From the NCBI RefSeq assembly GCF_963677125.1, contig NZ_OY781882.1, positions 628,501-692,500 on the forward strand: a stretch of 64,000 bases of DNA, read 5' to 3'. Below, piece after piece: positions 43,614 to 51,319 of this stretch (positions are counted from its first letter, which is position 1; each line of letters begins with the position of its first letter). A program made the position numbers and the translations under genes. The notes beneath the pieces are model-generated. The model worked only from the letters and a program-made list of their open reading frames with translations. It ran no database searches and was not told the DNA's origin. Source of the stretch: an uncultured Desulfobacter sp. GTDB lineage: Bacteria; Desulfobacterota; Desulfobacteria; Desulfobacterales; Desulfobacteraceae.

Positions 43614-44279
43614 ATGCGATCATCATCCTTTGAAAACGACAATTTTCTGAAACAGATCCCTTTATTTTCAGGTCTTACGGACAGTGAAATTCAGAAAATA
43701 GAATCGGTCTCCTGCAAAAAATCTTTTCTCAAAGACACTGTCATTATCAATGAAGGGGATGAAACAAACAGCCTGTATATCATTTTAAAGGGGCGGGCAA
43801 ATGCATTGAGTATGGATCCGGACGGCAGGCAGATTATCCTGAACGTGTTCAGGCCGGGGGACTATTTTGGGGAAATGAGTTTTATTGATGCCAAACCCCG
43901 CAGCGCCGCAGTGATCACAAAGGAAAAATCCAAATTCGTTGTAATAAAAAGAGAGGCGTTCCTGCAGATTGTCTCTGAAAATCCTGAACTCATGCTGAAT
44001 ATGATGAAAGGGTTGGTCGGGAAAATCCGGGTGGCCACACGGCAGATAGAAGATTTGGCTTTCAAGGATGTTTATGGAAGAATCGCCAGATTGCTCACTG
44101 AATTAAAAAATGGCGACGGTGTGGTTACCGAAAAATTGACCAATACGGAAATTGCCTTTCGGGTGGGGGCATCCAGGGAAATGGTCAGCAGGATTGTTTC
44201 GGAGTTGAAAAACGGAGGATATATCGATAAAAACAGAGGGATGATTCAATTGAAAAAATCCCTTCCTTATCAATTTTAA
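43614..44279 (+). CDS. Crp/Fnr-family transcription regulator
   Basis: A 221-residue regulator with a cyclic-nucleotide-binding-type beta-roll (LFSGLTDSEIQKIE, LYIILKGRANALS, GDYFGEMSFIDAKPRSA) and a C-terminal winged helix (LTNTEIAFRVGASREMVSRI). The FNR-type cysteine cluster is absent, so oxygen sensing by an Fe-S cluster is unlikely; the effector is unknown. It is divergent from the peptidase gene and convergent with the oxidoreductase gene, so it may control either unit. Confidence 0.9.
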   Translation: MRSSSFENDNFLKQIPLFSGLTDSEIQKIESVSCKKSFLKDTVIINEGDETNSLYIILKGRANALSMDPDGRQIILNVFRPGDYFGEMSFIDAKPRSAAVITKEKSKFVVIKREAFLQIVSENPELMLNMMKGLVGKIRVATRQIEDLAFKDVYGRIARLLTELKNGDGVVTEKLTNTEIAFRVGASREMVSRIVSELKNGGYIDKNRGMIQLKKSLPYQF

Positions 44280-44367
44280 TCCGGCCTGATTCTGGAGAGG
44301 GATTTTTAATAGGGCCTATTGCAGAAATGTTGGGCTTGATCATCTTTGGGGCCAAACCAATTTTTCG

Positions 44368-44438
44368 GTAGGTTGGGTTGAGGAACGAAACCCAACACCA
44401 GTTAATTGCTGGGTTTCATTTCATTCAATCCAACCTAC
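44368..44438. repeat. GTAGGTTGGGTT-type dispersed palindromic repeat
   Basis: GTAGGTTGG (44368-44376) and CCAACCTAC (44430-44438) bracket inner complementary parts (AACGAAACCCAAC and GGGTTTCATTTC). This type of GTAGGTTGGGTT...AACCCAAC repeat is widely scattered in bacterial genomes. It sits between two convergent genes and could also serve as terminator. Confidence 0.65.
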
Positions 44439-44495
44439 GGCTTGGACAAAAGTAGAACTAAGTTCGAAATGGTTTATCTGTAACAGGCACCCGGG

Positions 44496-45617
44496 TTAAA
44501 GTGTTTTCTCTATGGCCTGAAATTTTTTCATAAATTTTTTATCAATATAATTTTTGATCCAGAATGCCGGTTGACCGCTGAATACGATACCTCTTTTTTT
44601 CAACACACCAAGATTTGCGCCAAGGTTAAATATTAAGAGGTATTCCGGCCCCGGTTCAAACGCCTGCAGCGGCCTTCCTTCAAGCCTGGCAAACAGGTTG
44701 TTCAGCAGCACCGGATTTTGTCTGACCGCATACACCCCCACCTTGTCTAATGGCTTATCCTTAAAATGTATACAGTCCCCACCGCCGAAGATATCCGGAT
44801 ATGTCACGCTTTGCAGGTATTTATTTACCAGCAAACCGTTATCCGGACCAACCGGCAGGCCGGATGTTTGAAACAGCTTTGAGGGTTTCACGCCGGAGGC
44901 AAGAAAGGTAAAATCCGTGGAGAGTTGTTGGCCTGAATCCATGATAATGGATTCATTGGTTACTTTTTTTACATATCCGTTTTCAAAGATTTGGATACCC
45001 CTTTTTTCAAGGACACGGATCACACGGCTCCGGACGCTTTCAGGAAATTTGGCCATAAACCTGTTACCGGCAAGAATTTTTATTTCCGGTATATTCTGCT
45101 TTGTTTGTTTTGCCAGTTGCCATATGTTTCCTGCCACTTCTGCCGAGGAAGGACCACCGCCAACTATAGTCACTACAGCTTTTTTTCGTTTAAAAAGGAT
45201 CTTGAGCGTTTCTGCCGCTTCCATAAGCTTTTCAATGGGCTTGACCGGATAAATATTTTCGGCATTACCAGGCAAATCCTTCATAGAGACATAGGATCCT
45301 GCATTCACGGACAGCACATCATAGGCCACACTTTGCCCTCCGGCGGTTTGAACGGTTTTTGCCGTCGGGTCAATCCGGGTCGCATAATCCTTTACAAAGA
45401 CGCCGCCCTGTTTGCAGACAACATCTCGGGTGGCGAAACGAATGTCCGAAGGGGTGTATGTCCCGCCCAGCATACCCGGTCCCATGCCGGAATAATAATG
45501 GTAAAAGGATGGACCAATCACGGTAACCTTATATCCCTTTTCAACAAATTTAGCGATATTTTCAAGTGCCGTCATGTGGGCGTGTCCGCCGCCGATCAGA
45601 ACCAAGTTTTTTTTCAT
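44496..45617 (-). CDS. FAD-dependent NADH dehydrogenase/sulfide-quinone-reductase-like oxidoreductase
   Basis: A 373-residue flavoprotein of the NDH-2/SQR-like group: FAD motif LVLIGGGHAHMTAL, a GMGPGMLGGTYTP segment typical of the FAD-dependent selenide/NDH-2-type subgroup, the second nucleotide-binding motif VTIVGGGPSSAEVAG, and IFGGGDCIHF near the C-terminus. It probably transfers electrons from NAD(P)H or a reduced sulfur compound to a quinone. Its start overlaps the stop of the rhodanese-ferritin gene by one base (TAATG), so the pair works together; a role in sulfane sulfur or peroxide metabolism is inferred. Confidence 0.82.
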   Translation of the reverse strand: MKKNLVLIGGGHAHMTALENIAKFVEKGYKVTVIGPSFYHYYSGMGPGMLGGTYTPSDIRFATRDVVCKQGGVFVKDYATRIDPTAKTVQTAGGQSVAYDVLSVNAGSYVSMKDLPGNAENIYPVKPIEKLMEAAETLKILFKRKKAVVTIVGGGPSSAEVAGNIWQLAKQTKQNIPEIKILAGNRFMAKFPESVRSRVIRVLEKRGIQIFENGYVKKVTNESIIMDSGQQLSTDFTFLASGVKPSKLFQTSGLPVGPDNGLLVNKYLQSVTYPDIFGGGDCIHFKDKPLDKVGVYAVRQNPVLLNNLFARLEGRPLQAFEPGPEYLLIFNLGANLGVLKKRGIVFSGQPAFWIKNYIDKKFMKKFQAIEKTL

Positions 45618-46465
45618 TAATTCGTTCCCTTTAGCGAATCCATCAGTTTGCCTAAGCTTTCTATGTGGGCTTTTTCTTCATTGGCGATTTTTTGAACAAC
45701 CTGTTTTGAATCAGGATTGTCTATACTTAATGTGACGCGCTGGTAAAGATCCAGAGCCTGTGCTTCAATGGACATGGCAAGTGAGATCACATCCGTTTCC
45801 TTGTCCAGATCCGGGTTGAACAACCCAAGGTATTGTTCCGTCGAAAGACCGCCTTCCAAGGATTTGACTTCAACCGTACTTTCAAATTCTTTTTGGGACA
45901 TCTTCTCATTTTCTTCACCGATATCCAGATAGGTCTGAAAAATGGACTTTTGATGATTCAACTCGATTTCAGCAAGTTTAGCAAACAGGTCTTTCACCTT
46001 TTGGTTGGTTGTCTGGGTGCCCAGGGTAAGATAAAAATCCCTCAAGCCCTGTTCCAGGGAGTAGGCGACCTTAAGCACTTCTGCGGGTTCTTCTTTCCCC
46101 GAGAATAGATCTATACCCAGCTCCTGAGGGCCTACGGCGATTTCCGATTCCCATGCCTTTATACCACCGGACATATTGATTACCTTTTTAAATCCCTTGC
46201 CCGCCAGCATCTGCGCAGCAACCCGGCTGCGACCGCCTATGGCACAGTACACCATGGTCGACTTGTCCGGGTCAAGTTCCCCCAGTCGGTCTGAAAGCTC
46301 GGACAATGGTATCAAAACTGCGCCTGGGATATGGCTTTGCTCATATTCAGAAGGTTGACGGACGTCAAGGATGGTGGTTTCCTCGTTCGGATGTTTAGCA
46401 ATAAACTCTTTTGCCTGCACGGTATCCATTGATTTGGCGGGCGTAAAAAACTGTAACCATTTCAT
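45617..46465 (-). CDS. Rhodanese domain fused to a ferritin-like (rubrerythrin-type) domain
   Basis: A 282-residue fusion. Residues about 15-110 are a rhodanese: TILDVRQPSEYEQSHIPGA, with the active-site Cys in VYCAIGGRSRVAAQML. Residues about 135-280 are a ferritin-like four-helix domain with likely di-iron ligands in YSLEQGLRDFY, EIELNHQKSIF, SIEAQALDLY and NEEKAHIESLG. I chose the ATG at 46465, preceded by GGGAGG eight bases away, rather than the longer frame. It is first in an operon with the flavoprotein. The combination points to sulfane-sulfur handling with oxygen or peroxide detoxification in an anaerobe. Confidence 0.86.
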   Translation of the reverse strand: MKWLQFFTPAKSMDTVQAKEFIAKHPNEETTILDVRQPSEYEQSHIPGAVLIPLSELSDRLGELDPDKSTMVYCAIGGRSRVAAQMLAGKGFKKVINMSGGIKAWESEIAVGPQELGIDLFSGKEEPAEVLKVAYSLEQGLRDFYLTLGTQTTNQKVKDLFAKLAEIELNHQKSIFQTYLDIGEENEKMSQKEFESTVEVKSLEGGLSTEQYLGLFNPDLDKETDVISLAMSIEAQALDLYQRVTLSIDNPDSKQVVQKIANEEKAHIESLGKLMDSLKGTN

Positions 46466-46773
46466 TTTGTGAACCTCCCCAATTACTATTTGTTGAACCG
46501 GATTTTTTTGCCGATCAGCTTGAACATTTTTTGTTACTCCGGTTATCGGATTGTAAGTCCTCAATTATTACATATCCAGACTGCCAGAGTAAGCTTTCTT
46601 TGTCTGATCAGGTTTATTTTAATTCCAAGCTGTCGAAATTTATTTGCAAAAAGTATAAACTTTACTGAAATTATTTTTCACCACGAAGGACACAAAGACC
46701 ACGAAGATATCAATTCTTCGTGCACCGTGAGCTTCGTGGTTCTTATAAGATCAAGGAGATAAAGGATCTAACC
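46466..46773. other. Divergent intergenic region with an ACCACGAAG-type repeat
   Basis: No gene. At 46680-46742 the sequence CACCACGAAG, a second CCACGAAG, then CTTCGTG and CTTCGTGGTTC form nested hairpins of the widely dispersed ACCACGAAGGACACAAAG repeat type. A weaker relative is the terminator at 17115. The upstream part is AT-rich and should hold the promoter of the rhodanese-ferritin operon. Confidence 0.5.
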
Positions 46774-47556
46774 ATGAAGATAGGTGTAATGAACAACCCG
46801 TTAAAATCAGTTTACCAAGAAGCCGAGCAATGCGGCAAAGCCGGTTTTGAGTTTCTGGATCTAACCCTGGAGGGCCCCAATGCGGCAGATGTTGATACGC
46901 AACGACTTAAAGCTGTTTTGGAGCACTACGAACTTGGCATCATCGGACATACCGACCCTTGCCTTCCCTGGGCATATCCTGTGTCTGGGATCAGGGATGC
47001 TTGTTTAAAGGAACTTGAGCGGTGTGCACGGATATTTTCTTGTTTGGGTGCAAGGGTGATGAATATTCACCCTTGCTATTTTTGCCCACCCGCAATGAAA
47101 GAGCAACGGGTCTCATTCCATATAGAGGCTTTGCCGCCTATTGTTGATATGGCCGCATCCCATGGGCTGACTCTGGTACTTGAAAATTATAAAGCCCCCT
47201 TTGACCGGGTGTCTGTTTTTGAAAAACTGATCGCCCATGTACCCGGTCTGAAGCTTCATCTGGACTTTGGACACACCAACTTCGGCAAGGATGACCATGA
47301 GATTTTTTGCAAAATACTCGGGGCGCACCTTGTGCATGTCCACTTTTCCGACAACCGGTCAAGAAACGACGATCACCTGCCGTTGGGCGTTGGCACTGTA
47401 GACTGGCAGCAGGCGGTGGATTCGTTAAAATCTATCTCCTACGACAACACCATCACCCTGGAAGTTTTCTGCAACGATCCACAAATGCAGGTTACCTATC
47501 TGGACCTGAACCGGAATATGGTGCGCAGATTGTGGGATGAATCTCTCAATCCCTAA
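46774..47556 (+). CDS. Xylose-isomerase-like TIM-barrel protein
   Basis: A 260-residue AP-endonuclease-2/sugar isomerase-type TIM barrel: AEQCGKAGFEFLDLTLEGP at the start, ARVMNIHPC, LTLVLENYKAPFDRVSV, LKLHLDFGHTNF, HLVHVHFSDNRSRNDDHLPL with likely metal ligands, and NTITLEVFC. The reaction is not known from the sequence; relatives are sugar-phosphate isomerases/epimerases or endonuclease IV. The ATG at 46774 has AAGGA about seven bases before it; the longer frame would reach into the repeat. It converges with the GDSL hydrolase gene with no gap. Confidence 0.78.
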   Translation: MKIGVMNNPLKSVYQEAEQCGKAGFEFLDLTLEGPNAADVDTQRLKAVLEHYELGIIGHTDPCLPWAYPVSGIRDACLKELERCARIFSCLGARVMNIHPCYFCPPAMKEQRVSFHIEALPPIVDMAASHGLTLVLENYKAPFDRVSVFEKLIAHVPGLKLHLDFGHTNFGKDDHEIFCKILGAHLVHVHFSDNRSRNDDHLPLGVGTVDWQQAVDSLKSISYDNTITLEVFCNDPQMQVTYLDLNRNMVRRLWDESLNP

Positions 47557-48372
47557 TTAGACAGCATTTTGTCGTTTCCGACCGGCCAGGGCAAGGCCCA
47601 AAAGCCCGGAAACTAGAAGAAGGGCCGTTTGGGGCACGGGAACGGCACTTGCTGCAATGTCTGCAATCATTGCATGGCCTGTGGAAGATGGATGATATCC
47701 GTCAATCCAGAAAAGATCCTCCCAATCCTGGGTGTTGACCGTATATTCATCAAAGGCCGCATATATATCCAAATCATAAAGCATTACCCCCTCGTAGGCC
47801 TCTGCAAAATTTGTCAGCTTACCGGCCAAGTCGGCATTAAATGCCTGGCTCCACCAGGATGCTGCGTCAGCAACGATTTGCCCTATATTTTGTAGTTTGG
47901 GGGTATTGCCGATGTCGGGAAGATTGAGAACCATAAAAGATCGAAAACCCTTGTCGTACAATAACCCAAGAGCGGTTAGGATGTTATCGGCAGCAGCCGC
48001 ATAGCCACGTTCATCAGCCAAATCGTTGGCCCCGGCCCATACCGTCACCAGACTGTTTTCTGTTGGTGATGAAGAACCGTATTGGGCCACCTGCCATAAA
48101 AGCCCGGTGTAGCTTAATCCTGCACTCGGGTTGTCATAGTCCGTGGTGGCACCGGCATAAGCATGGTTATCTAATGCCAGTCCAAGGGTTTCCGCCAGGG
48201 TTTCCACCCAGAGATCACCGTCGGTATACCTTAGCCCATTAAATTTGCCGGTATCCGAGAGACTGTCCCCAAACACCACCAGATTATCAAATGTTGTGGC
48301 AGCCAGCCCAGGACCACAAACACCCATGAGTATAAAGAAGTACGCCAATAGTGTAAAAAAATGCTTTTTCAT
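47557..48372 (-). CDS. Exported GDSL/SGNH hydrolase with PEP-CTERM-type sorting tail
   Basis: A 271-residue esterase-type protein with signal peptide (FFTLLAYFFILMGVCGPGLA). Block I is VVFGDSLSDTGKFNG with the Ser nucleophile, block III VWAGANDLADE with Gly/Asn of the oxyanion hole, and block V FWIDGYHPSSTGHAM with catalytic Asp and His. The C-terminus VPVPQTALLLVSGLLGLALA followed by GRKRQ is an exosortase-type signal. I chose the ATG at 48372, which has a signal peptide and a GGAG-type ribosome-binding site, over the longer frame from 48441. It may modify acylated exopolysaccharide. The conserved element C upstream points the other way. Confidence 0.87.
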   Translation of the reverse strand: MKKHFFTLLAYFFILMGVCGPGLAATTFDNLVVFGDSLSDTGKFNGLRYTDGDLWVETLAETLGLALDNHAYAGATTDYDNPSAGLSYTGLLWQVAQYGSSSPTENSLVTVWAGANDLADERGYAAAADNILTALGLLYDKGFRSFMVLNLPDIGNTPKLQNIGQIVADAASWWSQAFNADLAGKLTNFAEAYEGVMLYDLDIYAAFDEYTVNTQDWEDLFWIDGYHPSSTGHAMIADIAASAVPVPQTALLLVSGLLGLALAGRKRQNAV

Positions 48373-48394
48373 AACCCTTCTCTCCTTTGTATAA

Positions 48395-48481
48395 CGGTCA
48401 CGGACCGTCCTTGGTCTATCTATACCCAGGCCTCGGCCCACAACAAAGCTTGAAAGATCTGAGTAACTTACCCAGACTTTC
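48395..48481 (+). ncRNA. Conserved structured element, copy C (opposite orientation to its neighbour gene)
   Basis: Hairpin CGGTC-ACG-GACCG (48395-48407), CCTTGG...CCCAGG, then GGCCCACAACAAA, then a hairpin with arms GAAAG (48452-48456)/CTTTC (48477-48481), TCTG/CAGA and GTA/TAC. The first stem differs from copies B and D by a compensated C-G to T-A pair, and the second stem by several compensated changes. It reads on the plus strand, whereas the nearby GDSL gene is on the minus strand. AAGGAG (48578-48583) and an ATG (48593) follow it but lead to no recognisable protein. Confidence 0.68.
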
Positions 48482-48613
48482 TTATAAAAATTATCTGGAT
48501 TGTCCGGTCAGGCCGGGATTTTACAGCATTAGCACAAAAGGGACTTCAAAATCGTAAAATATAAACGCTCAATAAAAAAGGAGCCTACCACGATGACTTT
48601 TGAAATGCCAGGG

Positions 48614-49777
48614 CTACTCTTTCGGACGATAATTTCTTTCCCGGAAAACAGCACCCGGCAGCATTTTTTTGATTTTTCGCTTCAGGGACAGGCGGTGAAA
48701 ATAAGTAAATGGCGCCTTTGCTGCTTTAAAACGCCCTGCGGCCGTTTCATCAGGAAAAAAAAGAAGGTCAAGGATGTGAAAGGTTGGGGTGGTTCGGTTT
48801 AAAAATCCAGCGCAGCCGGCGCAATAGGTCACGATGGGCCTACGGCCTGCGGCTTTTTTTCGTTTTTGGGCCCACGTTCCGGCAAGTTCAGGATCAATAA
48901 ATCCCACAGCCCCGCCTTCTCCGCAACAAAGCGTCTTTTTTTTTTCAAAGGCCATTTTTCCGACAGACAGGTTCATTCCGGTTAAAAGAGACCGGACCGA
49001 ATCCTGAACTAGGGTGTCATCGCGCATGGGACAGGGGTCATGGACCACCAGTGGCGTATCCTCAAAAGGGCGGGAACCGTCAGCAAATCTGTGTGGCAGG
49101 CCTGTACTGTTTATCACTTCGTAGACGCTTTCAATGCTCATTTGCGGTGCATACGTTTTAAACACTTTATAGCAGTTGGGGCAGGCAAGCCAGATCCGTT
49201 TAATCCGGTGGGTCTGTAAAAAGTTCAACATTTCCCCAAACATGCTTTGAAAATAGGTCGCACGACCTATGTCATGACTCGGTTTGGTGCAGCAGTCCAG
49301 AACAATCCCTAAATTCGGCTTCAGGGCCTTTAGGGCTTCAAACAGGCGCCATGTGGTTTTTGGCCGGGTTCCTGGAAGGGTGCAGCCGGGGAAAAAGATC
49401 GTATCGCAGTCTTGGGGCAAGGCATAACATGAAAATAAAGCAGAGGTGCCTTTTTTTTCATACCCCAGGATTGTGGAATACTTTGACAGATCGATCTGAT
49501 TGTTGTTTACGGCATCCCTCCTTAAGTTGAGAAATGCCTCTACCGGGTCCAGATTCTCGGGACAGACTGTCTGGCACAGACCGCAAAGACTGCATTCAAA
49601 GGCAATAGAATGTTGTGTTACAGGGCTCAGGGCTGTAAAGATCTCTTTGGGTGTGCCGTATCGGGTTAAAAAGACGCACTGAACCTGGCAGATACCGCAA
49701 TTGGTACATTTTTCAAGAATATCGGTAGCCACAGGCGACATAGGCTCGAACAGGTCTGATAGGGTTCCCTTTTTCAA
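48614..49777 (-). CDS. CCG-domain (Fe-S)-binding protein of the heterodisulfide reductase/GlpC type
   Basis: A 387-residue soluble protein. Two [4Fe-4S] motifs near the N-terminus, CTNCGICQVQCVF and CSLCGLCQTVCPENLDP, have normal spacing except that the first lacks the usual final CP. Two CCG-type domains follow, with VLDCCTKPSHD and LCCGEGGAVGF. These domains bind Fe-S clusters in HdrD, GlpC and related electron-transfer subunits. No partner flavoprotein is adjacent, so the redox partner is unknown. It appears monocistronic. Confidence 0.85.
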   Translation of the reverse strand: MKKGTLSDLFEPMSPVATDILEKCTNCGICQVQCVFLTRYGTPKEIFTALSPVTQHSIAFECSLCGLCQTVCPENLDPVEAFLNLRRDAVNNNQIDLSKYSTILGYEKKGTSALFSCYALPQDCDTIFFPGCTLPGTRPKTTWRLFEALKALKPNLGIVLDCCTKPSHDIGRATYFQSMFGEMLNFLQTHRIKRIWLACPNCYKVFKTYAPQMSIESVYEVINSTGLPHRFADGSRPFEDTPLVVHDPCPMRDDTLVQDSVRSLLTGMNLSVGKMAFEKKKTLCCGEGGAVGFIDPELAGTWAQKRKKAAGRRPIVTYCAGCAGFLNRTTPTFHILDLLFFPDETAAGRFKAAKAPFTYFHRLSLKRKIKKMLPGAVFRERNYRPKE

Positions 49778-49826
49778 ATGAGATCAATCCCGGGACAAGT
49801 GGTTAAATTTATCGGAACCAAAAGCG

Positions 49827-49951
49827 GTGGTGGGACGAAAAGTTGCCCAGATGCAAGACGCAGAACAATTTAAAACCGGAGCATACTAAAGTATGTGAGG
49901 ATTATAAATTGTTCTGCAACGCCGCAGATGGGTGGCTTTTCGTTCAACCAC
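49827..49951. repeat. Palindromic mini-element (MITE-like), copy 2
   Basis: A 125-bp palindrome: ends GTGGTGGGACGAAAAG (49827-49842) and CTTTTCGTTCAACCAC (49936-49951) pair at 14 of 16 positions. Inner arms include CAGAACAATTTA and TAAATTGTTCTG. The centre (ACCGGAGCATACTAAAGTAT, then GTGAGGATTA) resembles copy 1 at 32251-32393, and both have CAACGCCG after the second inner arm. It abuts the stop codon of the rhodanese gene, so it may also act as that gene's terminator. Confidence 0.7.
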
Positions 49952-50364
49952 TATTCTGTTTTAACCATTTCCTGATGGGGCCACCCCAATTGCCCCTTTT
50001 CCAAGATCAAAAGGCGGTCTTCCGCAACGCCATTTTCCTTAAGGTAATCATAACAACGCTTAGCACCGCCTTTGCCTCTAGGGCAGACAATGACCACAGG
50101 GTCATTGTTCTTTTTAGCCTCACCAACGGCATTGTCAAGCTTGGCCTTGTCGCTGTCTGATTTTACCGGATAGGAATAGGTGGGTATGGCGCCGGGTAGA
50201 TGGTGGGCCTTAAACTCTTCGGTAACCTGGATATCCACAATGTTGATGGGGTGCCCGGTTTCTATCCAGGATTTTACTTTGTCCGGCGATACATAATTGT
50301 ATCCAAATGCGAAGGCTGGGACTGCCATCATTACGATTACCAGCGTCAGGAATATTTTTTTCAT
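49951..50364 (-). CDS. Periplasmic rhodanese-like protein
   Basis: A 137-residue single-domain sulfurtransferase with a signal peptide (IFLTLVIVMMAVPAFAFG). The domain shows VDIQVTEEFKAHHLPGA and the active-site loop VIVCPRGKGGAKRCYDYL, with Cys followed by a basic loop. It should handle sulfane sulfur outside the cytoplasm. It is monocistronic and its stop adjoins a palindromic repeat. Confidence 0.87.
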   Translation of the reverse strand: MKKIFLTLVIVMMAVPAFAFGYNYVSPDKVKSWIETGHPINIVDIQVTEEFKAHHLPGAIPTYSYPVKSDSDKAKLDNAVGEAKKNNDPVVIVCPRGKGGAKRCYDYLKENGVAEDRLLILEKGQLGWPHQEMVKTE

Positions 50365-50457
50365 TTGTTTTTCCTTTTTAATCCTAAAGTTCCAATAAGT
50401 TGTTATCTTAACTCAACTATCTATTTTTATTAAAAATTACGATATTTTTGTTCCCGT

Positions 50458-51288
50458 TCAGGTTAAAGATATTCGGCAACTCGGACCAGTCACCAGCAGG
50501 TTGTTGGTGACCGTGGACTGAATATGTTCCATCTTGCTTCCCAGAAGAATCTCTTTAATTACGCCGTGCCCATAGGCGCCAAGAACGATCAGTGAGTCAT
50601 GGGGTACATCATACAGCATCTGGTCAAATCCGGAAGATTCATAGAAACACCATTCATCCACATACTGCGCCACAAGTTTTTCAAGGTCTGTACCCCGGAC
50701 CATGTCGCGGACCGTTTCCTCGTTGTCATTTTCAAGCACGGTATAAATTTTTAAAGAAAATTCTGAGGCAATGGCGATTTTCAGCCCTAAAACCAGGGCA
50801 TTCATCGCATTGGCGGAACCACCAAAAAAGACGGATATGCTTTTCCACGGCTTAAATACAGGGCTAGCAATTAGGATGGGAAAGGTGGCCTGCTTTATCA
50901 TCCGTCGAACCTTTGGGCCTAAGTGGCCCAGACTTATTTTAGATGACAGGTCACTGATTGAACGTGGTGAACACATATAATCAAATTGACTGGATATATC
51001 CGGCAGGGTAGAAGCGGTAAAATTTTTGGGCTCATAAAACCTGGGCGGTATCCCGGCTTGATCAAAAAGCGAAATAACATGCTCATGGGCTGTATTTGGA
51101 AAGGCTAAAAAAGAATTGTCCAGGTTCACCTGCACCACGTCATTGGCAAAATACATTAAGAATTTATCTGTTTTAGGAATATACACAACAGGAGAGGCTT
51201 TAATGGTTTTACAAAAATAGAGGGACTGCAAAAAAGTTTCCCTGCCAAAAGGGGTATTCCTGAAAATATGAAGCAGTTTATAGTTCAT
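50458..51288 (-). CDS. Universal stress protein-like, two-domain
   Basis: A 276-residue protein whose second half is a Usp domain with the nucleotide-binding pattern LIVLGAYGHGVIKEILLGSK (GxxG-x9-G type). The first half looks like a divergent Usp domain without that motif. It is the last gene of a three-gene operon, 31 bases after the ClC channel gene. Its role is probably regulation or stress adaptation linked to ion transport. Confidence 0.78.
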   Translation of the reverse strand: MNYKLLHIFRNTPFGRETFLQSLYFCKTIKASPVVYIPKTDKFLMYFANDVVQVNLDNSFLAFPNTAHEHVISLFDQAGIPPRFYEPKNFTASTLPDISSQFDYMCSPRSISDLSSKISLGHLGPKVRRMIKQATFPILIASPVFKPWKSISVFFGGSANAMNALVLGLKIAIASEFSLKIYTVLENDNEETVRDMVRGTDLEKLVAQYVDEWCFYESSGFDQMLYDVPHDSLIVLGAYGHGVIKEILLGSKMEHIQSTVTNNLLVTGPSCRISLT

Positions 51289-51319
51289 TGGAAGTCTCCT
51301 TGGGTCCTAAAACAGGGTG

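Noticed and set aside
46680..46742. CRISPR-like repetition of ACCACGAAG
   Set aside because: Only two direct and two inverted copies without regular spacers; it is a common dispersed hairpin repeat.
48593..48802. Plus-strand frame of 69 codons with a good AAGGAG ribosome-binding site
   Set aside because: It lies almost entirely antisense to the end of the Fe-S protein gene, has no family resemblance and ends in a Lys/Trp/Gly-rich tail typical of shadow frames. The start site is kept only as context for element C.
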